From NCBI GenBank assembly GCA_018432925.1, contig JAHDSC010000096.1, forward strand, positions 1-52,871: a DNA stretch of 52,871 nt. Reading direction: 5' to 3'. A program made the position numbers and the translations under genes. The DNA is from Desulfobacterales bacterium (lineage in GTDB: Bacteria; Desulfobacterota; Desulfobacteria; Desulfobacterales; JAHDSC01). Under the pieces are notes generated by a model that did no database searches, was not told where the DNA came from, and was given only the letters and a program-made list of their open reading frames with translations. Positions 34,185 through 42,575 of this stretch are shown here, piece after piece; position 1 is the first letter of the stretch, and every line of letters starts with the position of its first letter.

Positions 34185-37073
34185 ATGGATTGGTATCGTC
34201 GGGAAGCGGAGTCGATATTTTCCGAATTGAACACTTCAGAGCATGGTCTGTCGTCGGCAGAGGCCGGCAAACGCCTTGAACAGTTTGGACCCAATACGCT
34301 TGCGGAAGCAGAAAAGATCAGTCTGCTGAAAATTCTCCTTCACCAGTTCACAAGCCCATTAATCTATATTCTCCTGATTGCGGGGATCGTGACCTTTTTT
34401 CTGAAGGAATACAAAGACTGCGGGGTAATCGCCGCCGTCCTGGTTTTGAACGCCCTCATCGGCTTTATCCAGGAATACAAGGCCGAAAAGCAGGTTCAGG
34501 CTCTGAAAAAAATGGTAGTGGCAAAAGCCCGCGTGCTCAGGGAGGGGAAAGAAAGGGAGATCAGCGGTGAAGAGGTGGTGCCCGGCGACATCGTTTTAAT
34601 GGCCTCCGGGGGTCGGGTGCCGGCGGACGTGAGACTCCTGAAGACGATCGAGTTCAAGGTCGACGAGTCCATGCTTACCGGAGAATCCATACCGGTGGAG
34701 AAAAAAAGCGAGGCCATCGCCGAGGAAAACCTGACTCCCGGCGATCAGATCAATATTGCTTTCATGGGTACGGTGGTAGTGAGCGGTCGGGGAAAAGGGG
34801 TGGTCGTGGCCTCCGGTAATCGGACGGTTCTCGGCCGCATCGCCAGAGATGTCCAGGAAATCGGGGTTACCCGGTCACCCCTCCAGGAAAAGATCGACCG
34901 GTTCGCCCAGGCAATCGGGCTCATCGTTCTGGTGGCCGCCTCATTGCTGTTTCTAATCGGCATCCTGGTGGGTGAAAACGCCAAGGACATGTTCATGACC
35001 GCCGTGGCGGCCACCGTGGCTACCATCCCCGAGGGCCTCCCCATCGTGGTGACCATTGCGCTTGCCATCGGGGTGAGCCGCATGGCGCAGCGAAACGCCA
35101 TTATCCGGAAACTCCCCGCGGTGGAAACCCTTGGCAGCACCACGGTGATCTGTTCCGACAAGACCGGGACTCTCACCAGAAACCAGATGACCGTAAAACT
35201 GGTCTATGACGGGGAAAAGATTTATGAAGTGACCGGTACCGGCTATGAACCGAAGGGAGAAATTCTGGAGGAGGGCACTCCCATCAAGGCCAGCGCCGAC
35301 CACGCCCTTGCCATGATGTTCCGGATCGGCTTGCTCTGTAACGAATCGGAAGTCTTTGAGGAAGAGGGAACCTACAAGGTCGAGGGCGACCCCACCGAGG
35401 GTGCGTTGATTGTCGCGGCACTGAAAGCCGGCTTGAATCCGGAGGAGGAGAGGGACCGATTTTCCCAGCTGGCCATCATCCCGTTCGAATCGGACCGTGG
35501 CTATATGGCCACCCTGAACCGGGGAGGAGAACGCAACCTGGTCATGGTCAAGGGCGCGCCGGAAAAGCTCCTGGATATCTGCACAGCCTGCCGTTTTGAC
35601 GCGTGGAAGGACGTTCCAAGGGTCGCCGAAATTTTCGCCCGGGAGGGATTGCGGGTCCTTGGCATGGCATACAAGGAGGTCCCGGCCGATCAGACGGATT
35701 TCACCATGGCGGACCTGAAAACCGACCTGACGTTTGCGGGCCTTCAGGGGATGATGGATCCGCCCCGCCCCGAAGCCATCGAAGCTGTGGCCGGATGCAA
35801 GAAGGCGGGCATCCGGGTGGTGATGATCACCGGGGATCACACGGTCACCGCGCTGTCTATCGCCAGAAAGATGGGTATCGTCCCGGAAGAGGAAACGGTG
35901 GAAGACCTGGCGGCCAAGCCGGTGGAATTTCTCACCGACGAAGAGGTTCTTTCTTTGACCGATGAGGTGGTGCGTGTTCTCGGCGTGCGGGCCGAACTGA
36001 GCGAACGCCGGTCCGAAACCCTCACCGGCAGGCATGTCCATGCCATGAGCGACATGGAATTTTTGAATTTAATCAAGAATCTGCTCGCCACCCTGGTAAA
36101 CAGAGCCGGCCCGAAAGGGGCGGTTCGTAACGTCCTGTCCGGCAAAGAGATAGGAACCATGAGCGATGCCGATCTGTTTCATCTGGTGCGGAAAGTGTCG
36201 GTTTATGCCCGGGTTTCCCCCGAACACAAGCTCCGCATTACCCAGCAATTGCTCATACACGGCGAAATCGTAGCCATGACCGGGGACGGGGTAAATGACG
36301 CACCGGCCCTGAAGGCTGCTCATATCGGTATTGCCATGGGCAAAACCGGAACGGATGTGGCTAAGGAAGCCTCGGACATGGTGATCGCCGACGACAATTT
36401 TGCCAGCATTTACCAGGCCGTTGAACTGGGGAGGGTCGTCTTCGACAACATACGCAAGGTCGTCTTTTTTTTAATTCCCACTGGAATTGCCGCCATTATT
36501 TCCATTCTGGCAACGGTGATGCTGGGATTGCCTCTTCCCTATCTGCCGGCCCAGCTTCTATGGATCAATATCGTCACCAACGGTTTGCAGGACATCGCCC
36601 TTGCGTTCGAACCGGGAGAAAAAAACGTGCTGGAGCGGCCTCCGCGAGATCCCCAGGCGGGTATTTTCAACCGTCTTCTGGTGGAGCGAACCATCTATGT
36701 GGCATTGCTGATTGCTGCCGGAGTAATCTATGTCTTTATTGATTCCCTGAACCGGGGGATGTCTCTGGAGAAGGCCAGGACCATTGCGGTAACCACCATG
36801 GTTTTCTTCCAATTTTTTCAGGCTTTCAACAGCCGATCCGAAATGCGATCCCTTTTCCGCATGAATCCGATGGGTAACCCGTTTCTCTTTTTCGGGACCC
36901 TGGCGGCGATCGGTGCCCATCTGGCCGCCATTTATCTGCCTGCCATGCAATGGCTCTTTCGCATGGAACCCATTTCACCGATGGAGTGGATGAGGATCGG
37001 CCTTATCTCGGTAACGGTCATTATCCTGGTGGAAATCGACAAACTGGTGAGAAGAATGATCGCCGGTACGTAA
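34185..37073 (+). CDS. P-type cation-transporting ATPase (P2/PMA1-like) with a triplicated segment
   Basis: 962 residues. The order is the N-terminal cation-ATPase domain, the TM pair, an actuator domain (MLTGESIPVEKK), and TM4 with PEGLP. The phosphorylation site follows at Asp325 (CSDKTGTLTRNQ), then the nucleotide domain (VKGAPEKLLDIC), the hinge (TGDGVNDAPALK, D701/D705) and the C-terminal TM bundle with NIVTNGLQDIALAFEP. This fits a Ca2+ or other cation exporter in the inner membrane; the exact ion is open. Between M563 and Y674 lies an expanded segment with three 38-residue repeats centred on (L/M)(T/S)D at 583-585, 621-623 and 659-661, where relatives usually have one. Transcribed alone. 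Confidence 0.92.
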   Translation: MDWYRREAESIFSELNTSEHGLSSAEAGKRLEQFGPNTLAEAEKISLLKILLHQFTSPLIYILLIAGIVTFFLKEYKDCGVIAAVLVLNALIGFIQEYKAEKQVQALKKMVVAKARVLREGKEREISGEEVVPGDIVLMASGGRVPADVRLLKTIEFKVDESMLTGESIPVEKKSEAIAEENLTPGDQINIAFMGTVVVSGRGKGVVVASGNRTVLGRIARDVQEIGVTRSPLQEKIDRFAQAIGLIVLVAASLLFLIGILVGENAKDMFMTAVAATVATIPEGLPIVVTIALAIGVSRMAQRNAIIRKLPAVETLGSTTVICSDKTGTLTRNQMTVKLVYDGEKIYEVTGTGYEPKGEILEEGTPIKASADHALAMMFRIGLLCNESEVFEEEGTYKVEGDPTEGALIVAALKAGLNPEEERDRFSQLAIIPFESDRGYMATLNRGGERNLVMVKGAPEKLLDICTACRFDAWKDVPRVAEIFAREGLRVLGMAYKEVPADQTDFTMADLKTDLTFAGLQGMMDPPRPEAIEAVAGCKKAGIRVVMITGDHTVTALSIARKMGIVPEEETVEDLAAKPVEFLTDEEVLSLTDEVVRVLGVRAELSERRSETLTGRHVHAMSDMEFLNLIKNLLATLVNRAGPKGAVRNVLSGKEIGTMSDADLFHLVRKVSVYARVSPEHKLRITQQLLIHGEIVAMTGDGVNDAPALKAAHIGIAMGKTGTDVAKEASDMVIADDNFASIYQAVELGRVVFDNIRKVVFFLIPTGIAAIISILATVMLGLPLPYLPAQLLWINIVTNGLQDIALAFEPGEKNVLERPPRDPQAGIFNRLLVERTIYVALLIAAGVIYVFIDSLNRGMSLEKARTIAVTTMVFFQFFQAFNSRSEMRSLFRMNPMGNPFLFFGTLAAIGAHLAAIYLPAMQWLFRMEPISPMEWMRIGLISVTVIILVEIDKLVRRMIAGT

Positions 37074-37244
37074 TTGCGGCATGGCGCCGTCCCGGCATTT
37101 TGAGCGCATCCGTACCTTCATATCTCTTATTTGAAATACCATGCAGCCATCTGATCCTTTTGAGGTGATTATTGATCGCTTGAATCACGGGATCCGGCGA
37201 CAGATCGGGTGATCGGGACTTTTTCACTTTCGGCGGTGGAGAAC

Positions 37245-38399
37245 TTAGAAATAAATGTGCAGACCTGCGCCGAGATACTCCACTTTTCTTGTATAAAACT
37301 GCCCGTTTGGGGAATGTCCTTTGTAGGATTCTCCCAAAATCAGGTACCTTCTTTTCGCTTCCGATGTGCGTTTCAATTCAAATCCCGCGCGAATCGAAGT
37401 ATCGGTGTCCCATCGCGATTCCTCTCGGCGCTGGAAATCGACCGCGGCGACCGGTGTAATCATGTTATTAAAAAACCCAACGGGGGATGTAAATTCGATG
37501 CCGCCGCTGTAGGATTTTTCTTCCAGATCCGATGGATCGGTATGGAACAAGTACTCTCCGCCCGCATAAATTCGAAATACATTAAAAAATTCATAAGAGA
37601 GATGCAGATCCACTCCCTCATAACTTAAATTGATCCGTTCCGTGCGATCCCTGAGCAGATATTCGTCGCCCAGATGGGAACTCTGGTGAAACAATTGCGC
37701 AAGCGCAGAAAAATTGCCTATCCGATAGCTTAAGGACGGAAAGGAAACCCAGAAATCACTGTTAATCAGATCATAGGAACTTGCATCCAGATCAAAAATG
37801 GAAAAGACCGCCGCGGCGATATCCAGTTGCCATAACCCCAGTGGAAGCCCGTCCCCCTGATACAGGCCGAAGCGTCCTCCAAACGAGACCGAGCCGATAC
37901 TGTCAAATTCATCGTTATCCCGGTAATTTTGATAAGACGCGGAAAAACGCGGCCACCGGGGATCAGCCAGTAATGGATCGAACAACGGGTCTTTGGGGAA
38001 CCAACCGGGTTCAGACTTCATCAGCGAATTTTCCGTTATTCCGGTGCCGACCATATATCCGGTTTTCGGAACTTCGTCTTGAAAGACGACTTGTGTCACC
38101 CCGGGAATCGAATTCAATTCGGCTATGATTTTTTGTTTCATTTCCGGTGGAACCCCACGACCATCCATTTTAATTACACCGTTGTCAACACTCAGCGCAT
38201 ATTGAGTCAGCCCCATTTCCCTTTCCAGTATAGCGGCCGCATAACCCGCGATATACCGATCTTCTTCTGAATACGCCCAACCTTCTGAAATCAGGAGCGG
38301 CGTAATCAGAAATATCAGCCCCAAAACGGCGATCAATGAATGGGATGAGCGGTCATTCAAACAAAGCACCTTTTTTTGACGACTTTCTCTTTTGTCCAT
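37245..38399 (-). CDS. DUF1207-family outer-membrane protein with N-terminal BON-like domain
   Basis: The start is the ATG at 38397-38399, preceded by GGAGG, giving 384 residues. A signal peptide (after about 25 residues of basic N-terminus, ending ISEGWA) leads to a BON-like domain of about 60 residues (ILEREMGLTQYALSVDNGV...IPGVTQVVF). A beta-barrel-like DUF1207 domain follows, opening WFPKDPLFDPLLADPRWPRF and ending in an aromatic C-terminus (LHIYF), as expected for an outer-membrane protein. Function unknown; BON domains bind lipids or peptidoglycan in other proteins. The reason for the BON/DUF1207 combination is unknown. Confidence 0.82.
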   Translation of the reverse strand: MDKRESRQKKVLCLNDRSSHSLIAVLGLIFLITPLLISEGWAYSEEDRYIAGYAAAILEREMGLTQYALSVDNGVIKMDGRGVPPEMKQKIIAELNSIPGVTQVVFQDEVPKTGYMVGTGITENSLMKSEPGWFPKDPLFDPLLADPRWPRFSASYQNYRDNDEFDSIGSVSFGGRFGLYQGDGLPLGLWQLDIAAAVFSIFDLDASSYDLINSDFWVSFPSLSYRIGNFSALAQLFHQSSHLGDEYLLRDRTERINLSYEGVDLHLSYEFFNVFRIYAGGEYLFHTDPSDLEEKSYSGGIEFTSPVGFFNNMITPVAAVDFQRREESRWDTDTSIRAGFELKRTSEAKRRYLILGESYKGHSPNGQFYTRKVEYLGAGLHIYF

Positions 38400-38813
38400 G
38401 CATTGCCTCCTTCTGACATCTCTCTTGGAAGACCTGATGAATGATTGGCGGCGGAAAAAACCGTTCATTGATGCTCCTTCGCCGGCCGTTTTTCAAAAAA
38501 TTCAAGCTCTTTCACTACCTGCCGGAAAAATACCTGGATTTGTATTCGGGGATTTGAAGACTTCGGTGGATAAGATAAAGATGAAAAGATAAAGATAACG
38601 ACTTTCTTGCCCGGAAACATGATACGATAAAAGCAAGGTGGGTTGTCAAGAAATTATCGCCGCAACATGTGGCGTCGGTCGAAACGAGTTTTGAGCCCGG
38701 ATCAAGGTTTATGGTAACGATGGGGGACGAAGCGGTTGGTTATGGCTGACTTCTGCCTTGATTATTAACACGATGGAAGATTATGAAACCCCTTCGAGTA
38801 TATTTGGTCCGGT
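38400..38813. other. Spacer with a weak minus-strand promoter candidate
   Basis: No gene is seen. On the minus strand TTGACA (38644-38649) and TATCAT (38619-38624) could drive the DUF1207 gene, but the spacing is 19 bp, two more than ideal. Confidence 0.3.
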
Positions 38814-38857
38814 GGAGCCGGATCCCGCGAATTTTCGCGGCGAAGATCTCCGGCTCC
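38814..38857 (-). terminator. Nested hairpins immediately after the hsp20 genes
   Basis: GGAGCCGGA (38814-38822) pairs with TCCGGCTCC (38849-38857). Inside it a second perfect stem, CCGCGAA (38825-38831) with TTCGCGG (38834-38840), forms its own loop. It starts ten bases after the last hsp20 stop. No long T tract follows on the minus strand, so it may protect the mRNA 3' end as much as terminate it. Confidence 0.5.
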
Positions 38858-38866
38858 TAATTTCTC

Positions 38867-39277
38867 CTAGTTCTCTTTAACGGCGATCTTTTTAGGGGCC
38901 GGCTTTTCTACCTTTGGAAGCGTCAGACGAAGCACTCCGTTGTTAAGCTTCGCATTAATTCCGTCCTGGTTGATTATCTCGCCGAGGGTAAACTGTCGGT
39001 AAAATCTGCCGGTCTCATACTCCACCAGGATTTCTTCCTCGTTGGAGTGATCGATCGGGGCGATATCGGCGGACAAGGTCAAGACGCTGTCTCGAAGATC
39101 GACGATCAAGTCTTCCGATTTTACGCCCGGCATATCGGCAAGCAGGGTAATCTCTTTTTCGGTCTCAAATATATCGACAGCCGGTGTAAAAACCAATCCC
39201 GGCGTGGTTTGCTCGGCAGTGCCGGTCAATTCCTGCTTTTCTCGAACCTTAAGGTCTTTGCTCTGTGTATCGGTCAT
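38867..39277 (-). CDS. Hsp20/alpha-crystallin small heat-shock protein
   Basis: 136 residues. After a Gln/Thr-rich start of about 30 residues comes an alpha-crystallin domain opening TPAVDIFETEKEITLLADMPGV, with LTLSADI in the middle and the late motif NNGVLRLTLPKVE. A C-terminal Lys-rich tail follows; the usual IxI tail motif appears as IAV. It is an ATP-independent holdase preventing protein aggregation. It lies 31 bp after the second Hsp20 gene on the same strand and is surely co-transcribed with it. Paired, diverged Hsp20 genes often form mixed oligomers. Confidence 0.92.
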   Translation of the reverse strand: MTDTQSKDLKVREKQELTGTAEQTTPGLVFTPAVDIFETEKEITLLADMPGVKSEDLIVDLRDSVLTLSADIAPIDHSNEEEILVEYETGRFYRQFTLGEIINQDGINAKLNNGVLRLTLPKVEKPAPKKIAVKEN

Positions 39278-39308
39278 TTTTCGTTTCCTCCCTTTCGGCT
39301 GTTTTATT

Positions 39309-39767
39309 TCAGGAGCGAACGGTAATTTGTCTGGGCTTTGCCGCCTCCGCTTTTGAAACCGTAACGGTCAGGATGCCGTTTTCCAGTCTGGCCTCCACTT
39401 TATCGGGGTTGATTTCGCCGGGAAGACCGATCACTCTGGAAAACTTTCCCGCCTCTCGCTCTCTTCGGTGATACTTGGCTCCTTCCACCACCGCCTCCAT
39501 CTTTCTTTCACCGGAAACGGAAAGATTGTTGGAGGTGATCCGGATATCCAGGGTATCCGCCGTTACACCCGGCAATTCAGCCCGCACGTAATAATTGTGA
39601 ATGTCCTCGGTCAGATTGATGAGCGGAAATACGCCGGCATGCGAGCGTTGGAAAGGGGTCTTGACATCTTCAAACAAAAGGTCCATTTGCCGCTTGATTC
39701 GTTCCAGCTCCTCAAACGGGCTTCTGAATCTCCATGTAGGAAAACCAAGCAATCTGCGGTAAATCAT
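39309..39767 (-). CDS. Hsp20/alpha-crystallin small heat-shock protein (class A-like)
   Basis: 152 residues, beginning MIYRRLLGFPTWRFRSPFEELERI, a typical N-terminal arm. The alpha-crystallin domain follows (LINLTEDIHNYYVRAELPGV, ISVSGER-like NNLSVSGERK), then the conserved LENGILTVTVSKAE and the tail ITV. It is the first gene of a two-gene hsp20 operon. A sigma70-like promoter about 80 bp upstream drives it, and an RHH-like regulator is encoded divergently from the same A/T-rich gap. Confidence 0.93.
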   Translation of the reverse strand: MIYRRLLGFPTWRFRSPFEELERIKRQMDLLFEDVKTPFQRSHAGVFPLINLTEDIHNYYVRAELPGVTADTLDIRITSNNLSVSGERKMEAVVEGAKYHRREREAGKFSRVIGLPGEINPDKVEARLENGILTVTVSKAEAAKPRQITVRS

Positions 39768-39845
39768 TTCACACCTCCTTGTTTTGACTGGTTACGGCTT
39801 TGACGCTTGAACCTGGTTGTATGATTAAATTCAAATTTTGTTTAT

Positions 39846-39873
39846 ATGATAAAAACGATTTATTTGTTGTCAA
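39846..39873 (-). promoter_or_regulatory. Promoter of the hsp20 operon
   Basis: On the minus strand TTGACA (39868-39873), 16 bp, TATCAT (39846-39851, five of six). The surrounding gap (39768-39960) is very A/T-rich and contains the inverted pair CAATATT/AATATTG (39871-39877/39890-39896), overlapping the -35 region, a possible repressor site. No CIRCE element was seen. Confidence 0.55.
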
Positions 39874-39960
39874 TATTAACAATACATAAAATATTGCATT
39901 ACAAATAATTATTTCGTATTAAAGTAATCGAATCGGATGGATCTTCGAAAGGAGGGGGTG

Positions 39961-40566
39961 ATGAAAAAAAATCTAGACAATCCGCTTGATATAAGCAGTC
40001 CCACGAAAAAATCTTCAACCATGGATCTCCGGGGGCGGCAATCGGTACGGGCTACATTCCGACTTTCCGAAGCCTGCATCAACGCGATCAGCATTCTGTC
40101 GGTACAGTTGGGCATCAAACAGAAATCGGTTTTTGACCACCTGATGGAAGATGCCGGGGTTTTAAAGAACCTGGCCCGCGAACCGGGCCATTCGGAATTC
40201 GACCGTCACGAACGTATCCAGAAAACCTTTGTCATCAGCCGCAGATCCTTATCCTTTTTGGATATGATTTCCTCCGAGTATAATACCCAAAGGGATGCGC
40301 TGGTGGAGCTTTCGGTTCGAAAGCTTTTTCCAATTGTCGCCGATGAGCGTATCAAACATGAAAAACGAAAGCAGTTGCATGCTGAAATATCGAACCATTT
40401 CGCAAAAGGTGAGAAACTGCTTTCGAAAGCAGAAGAGATGGTGGGTGCGGATGATCCGGTGGTCAACAAGTTGAAAACAGCAATGGTTGTCTGCAGAAAT
40501 GCCCTGGATGAAATCGACGGCTTTATTGAAAGGGGAAAACTGAACGAAAAATTTAAGACCGACTAA
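39961..40566 (+). CDS. Putative tandem ribbon-helix-helix protein, divergent from hsp20
   Basis: The start is ATG 39961, with AAAGGAGGG three to ten bases upstream; an ATG at 39937 would precede the RBS. 201 residues. Two segments share a strand-helix-helix layout typical of RHH/CopG DNA-binding folds: RATFRLSEACINAISILS through FDHLMED (about 31-65), and QKTFVISRRSLSFLDMISS through ELSVRKL (about 86-120). The remaining C-terminal part is helical and charged. Two RHH units in one chain could form a pseudo-dimer. Its divergent arrangement with the hsp20 operon suggests it may regulate that operon or itself. No exact family is recognised. Confidence 0.55.
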   Translation: MKKNLDNPLDISSPTKKSSTMDLRGRQSVRATFRLSEACINAISILSVQLGIKQKSVFDHLMEDAGVLKNLAREPGHSEFDRHERIQKTFVISRRSLSFLDMISSEYNTQRDALVELSVRKLFPIVADERIKHEKRKQLHAEISNHFAKGEKLLSKAEEMVGADDPVVNKLKTAMVVCRNALDEIDGFIERGKLNEKFKTD

Positions 40567-40643
40567 GAACGGGAAGGATCCTTTCCTTTTGTCAAAATGG
40601 ATGAAACCGTTTTTTCCATGGGATTACCCGCCTCCGGTGATTC

Positions 40644-42224
40644 TTAAAGTGCCGCATGATCCTTGTCGAGTTTGTAGTGGATGCTGTCTATCAATGCCTG
40701 CCAGCTTGCCTCAATGATGTTGGTCGAAACGCCGATTGTTGTCCAGACGTCTTTTTCGTCTCTCGACTCCAGCAAGACCCTTACCTTCGCTCCCGTCCCT
40801 TCACAACCCTCCAGAATCCTGACTCTGAAATCCACGAGATGCATTTCGCTGATCTGGGGGTAGAATTTTTTCAACGCTTTTCTTAATGCGTTATCCAGTG
40901 CGTTGACGGGACCGTTGCCTTCCGCGGCGGTTATTTCCTGATCTTTTCCGACGGAAATCTTGATGGTGGCCTGAGAATGAGATGAATGCTCGCCGACTTT
41001 TTCATCGATCACCCGAAAAGATTCCAGAGCGAAATATTCCTTAAATTCACCGATTGCCTTTTTCATAAGGAGGGCAAGGGATCCATCCGCGGAATCAAAT
41101 TGGTATCCCTGGTCTTCCATTTTTTTTATTTCTTCAAGAATATTTCTACAGATGCGGTTATCTTCATTCAAACGAATCCCTAATTCCTTTGCTTCGTATG
41201 CGATATTGCTTTTCCCGGAAAGATCGGAAACCAGAACTCTACGTTGATTTCCAACCAGTTCCGGGGCTATGTGTTCGTAAGCGACGGGTTGTTTCAGAAC
41301 CGCATTTACATGGACTCCCCCCTTATGGGCAAAGGCACTTCGACCGACATACGGCCTTGTATTTAAGGGAGGGACGTTCGCCACATCACTTACGTAGCGG
41401 GAAATACGGGTAAGACACCGAATGGAGGAGTCCGGCAGGCACCTCTTTTTCATTTTTAATGCGATGTTGCCGATTACTGAGATCAAGTCGGCATTTCCGC
41501 AGCGTTCTCCATATCCGTTGACGGTTCCCTGAACCATTCTTACGCCCAGCCGAACCGCATGGATGGAATTGGCGACGGCCAGTCCGCAGTCATTATGGGC
41601 ATGAATGCCCAGGTGCTTCGGGGGAATAAAAACCGTGATCTTTCTGATGATTTCCTCCAGTTCCCATGGAAGGGTTCCCCCGTTTGTATCGCAAAGGACG
41701 ATCCTGTCGGCGCCGGCGGAACCTGCGATCTGAAGCGTTTTAAGAGCGTATTCGGGGTTCGCCTTGTAGCCGTCGAAGAAGTGCTCCGCGTCAAAGATCA
41801 CCTCTTTTGACTTCGATTTTAAATAATCGACCGAATCGTAAATGATTTCCAGATTGTCTTCCGGAGATATCCCCAGAATTTTTGTTGCGTGCAGATCCCA
41901 GGCTTTTCCGAAAATAGTCACGACCGGTGTATCCGCCTGGAGCAACGCCTGGGTGTTCGAACATTTTTCAACCGATAAATCGGGTCTTTTCGTGCTTCCG
42001 AAAGCTGCAAGGCGTGCGTTTTTTAACCTCAAATCCCCGGCCATTTCAAAAAAACGCCGATCTTTCACATTTGAGCCCGGCCATCCGCCTTCGATATAGT
42101 GAAATCCGAGATCGTCGAGCCGTTGAACAATCCTCAGCTTTTCTTCCGCGGAAAAACTGATCTGCTCCCCTTGTGACCCATCCCGCAGGGTGGTATCGTA
42201 AATCAAAACATCCTCATTTTTCAT
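40644..42224 (-). CDS. cimA: Citramalate synthase
   Basis: A 526-residue LeuA-like enzyme of the TIGR00977 citramalate synthase type. It condenses pyruvate and acetyl-CoA to (R)-citramalate, the first step of threonine-independent isoleucine synthesis. The N-terminal TIM barrel shows YDTTLRDGSQGEQISFS (Arg14-Asp15 at the active site) and the metal site His208/His210 in GIHAHNDCGLA. The C-terminal regulatory domain (about 390-526) is the LeuA_dimer type that binds end product. The start has GGAG about 11 bases upstream. Isoleucine control is also indicated at RNA level: an Ile-codon leader peptide and terminator lie between its promoter and its start. Confidence 0.93.
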   Translation of the reverse strand: MKNEDVLIYDTTLRDGSQGEQISFSAEEKLRIVQRLDDLGFHYIEGGWPGSNVKDRRFFEMAGDLRLKNARLAAFGSTKRPDLSVEKCSNTQALLQADTPVVTIFGKAWDLHATKILGISPEDNLEIIYDSVDYLKSKSKEVIFDAEHFFDGYKANPEYALKTLQIAGSAGADRIVLCDTNGGTLPWELEEIIRKITVFIPPKHLGIHAHNDCGLAVANSIHAVRLGVRMVQGTVNGYGERCGNADLISVIGNIALKMKKRCLPDSSIRCLTRISRYVSDVANVPPLNTRPYVGRSAFAHKGGVHVNAVLKQPVAYEHIAPELVGNQRRVLVSDLSGKSNIAYEAKELGIRLNEDNRICRNILEEIKKMEDQGYQFDSADGSLALLMKKAIGEFKEYFALESFRVIDEKVGEHSSHSQATIKISVGKDQEITAAEGNGPVNALDNALRKALKKFYPQISEMHLVDFRVRILEGCEGTGAKVRVLLESRDEKDVWTTIGVSTNIIEASWQALIDSIHYKLDKDHAAL

Positions 42225-42239
42225 ATCGGTCGTCGCTCC

Positions 42240-42282
42240 AAAAAAAATCCGTCACCAAGTTCTGACCTGATAACGGATTTTT
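42240..42282 (-). terminator. Attenuator terminator in the cimA leader
   Basis: On the minus strand AAAAATCCGT (42282-42273), a 20-nt loop, ACGGATTTTT (42252-42243), continuing to T8 in total (42247-42240). The 10-bp stem followed by a U tract ends 15 bp before the cimA ATG, so it is a terminator inside the leader, not at the end of a gene. The upstream gene has its own terminator at 42488-42530. Its 5' arm can instead pair with bases just after the leader-peptide stop (42309-42317), the antiterminator. Confidence 0.8.
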
Positions 42283-42320
42283 CTGATTGGCTCGTTTTCG
42301 GAAACCTTACCATTACCGGG

Positions 42321-42380
42321 TCATGGACTTGCCCCCCAGCGAATGATGCCGATGATAATGATTGAAATGTTTCTGAACAT
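42321..42380 (-). CDS. Isoleucine-rich leader peptide of cimA
   Basis: A 20-codon ORF, MFRNISIIIIGIIRWGASP plus TGA, with seven Ile among 19 residues, four of them consecutive. AAGGA lies ten bases upstream of the ATG. The predicted transcript start (near 42409) leaves about 29 nt of 5' leader. The Ile codons themselves form region 1 (42354-42362), which can pair with region 2 (42309-42317) just past the stop. Ribosomes stalled for lack of Ile-tRNA would free region 2 to pair with region 3 (42269-42276) and prevent termination. This matches the logic of the ilv and trp leaders of enterobacteria. Confidence 0.8.
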   Translation of the reverse strand: MFRNISIIIIGIIRWGASP

Positions 42381-42415
42381 AACGAGTTTGTCCTTTTTTA
42401 TCGATTGAATGTGCC

Positions 42416-42444
42416 ATAGTAAAATCTTATGTGGTTTTTGTCAA
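42416..42444 (-). promoter_or_regulatory. Promoter of the cimA leader transcript
   Basis: On the minus strand TTGACA (42439-42444), 17 bp, TACTAT (42416-42421, four of six consensus). It is the only good promoter between the upstream gene's terminator (42488-42530) and the leader peptide, and it places the start about 29 bases before the leader ATG. Confidence 0.65.
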
Positions 42445-42487
42445 TCGATGAATGATTTATCGTGTTTTTTTATTCTCCGGTCACATG

Positions 42488-42530
42488 AAAAAAGGATACC
42501 CGAAACGGCGGACCGGCCGGAGCCGTATCC
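42488..42530 (-). terminator. Rho-independent terminator of the DUF4412 gene
   Basis: On the minus strand GGATAC (42530-42525) pairs with GTATCC (42499-42494), followed directly by T6 (42493-42488). Inner GGCT/CGCC-like pairing (CGGC...GCCG) extends the stem. A second 8-bp inverted pair, ACCCGAAA (42498-42505) and TTTCGGGT (42567-42574), spans from the stop codon of the upstream gene and offers an alternative larger stem. Confidence 0.65.
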
Positions 42531-42575
42531 GGCGCATCGTGCCTGTGAGGCGCGTCGGAAACCGGCTTTCGGGTG

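Noticed and set aside
42314..42418. His-rich ORF (five His in a short stretch) overlapping the cimA leader peptide in another frame, resembling a histidine leader
   Set aside because: Its ATG lies inside the -10 element and so upstream of the transcript start, it has no ribosome-binding site in the RNA, and the downstream gene belongs to isoleucine synthesis. The Ile-rich frame has an RBS and correct spacing.
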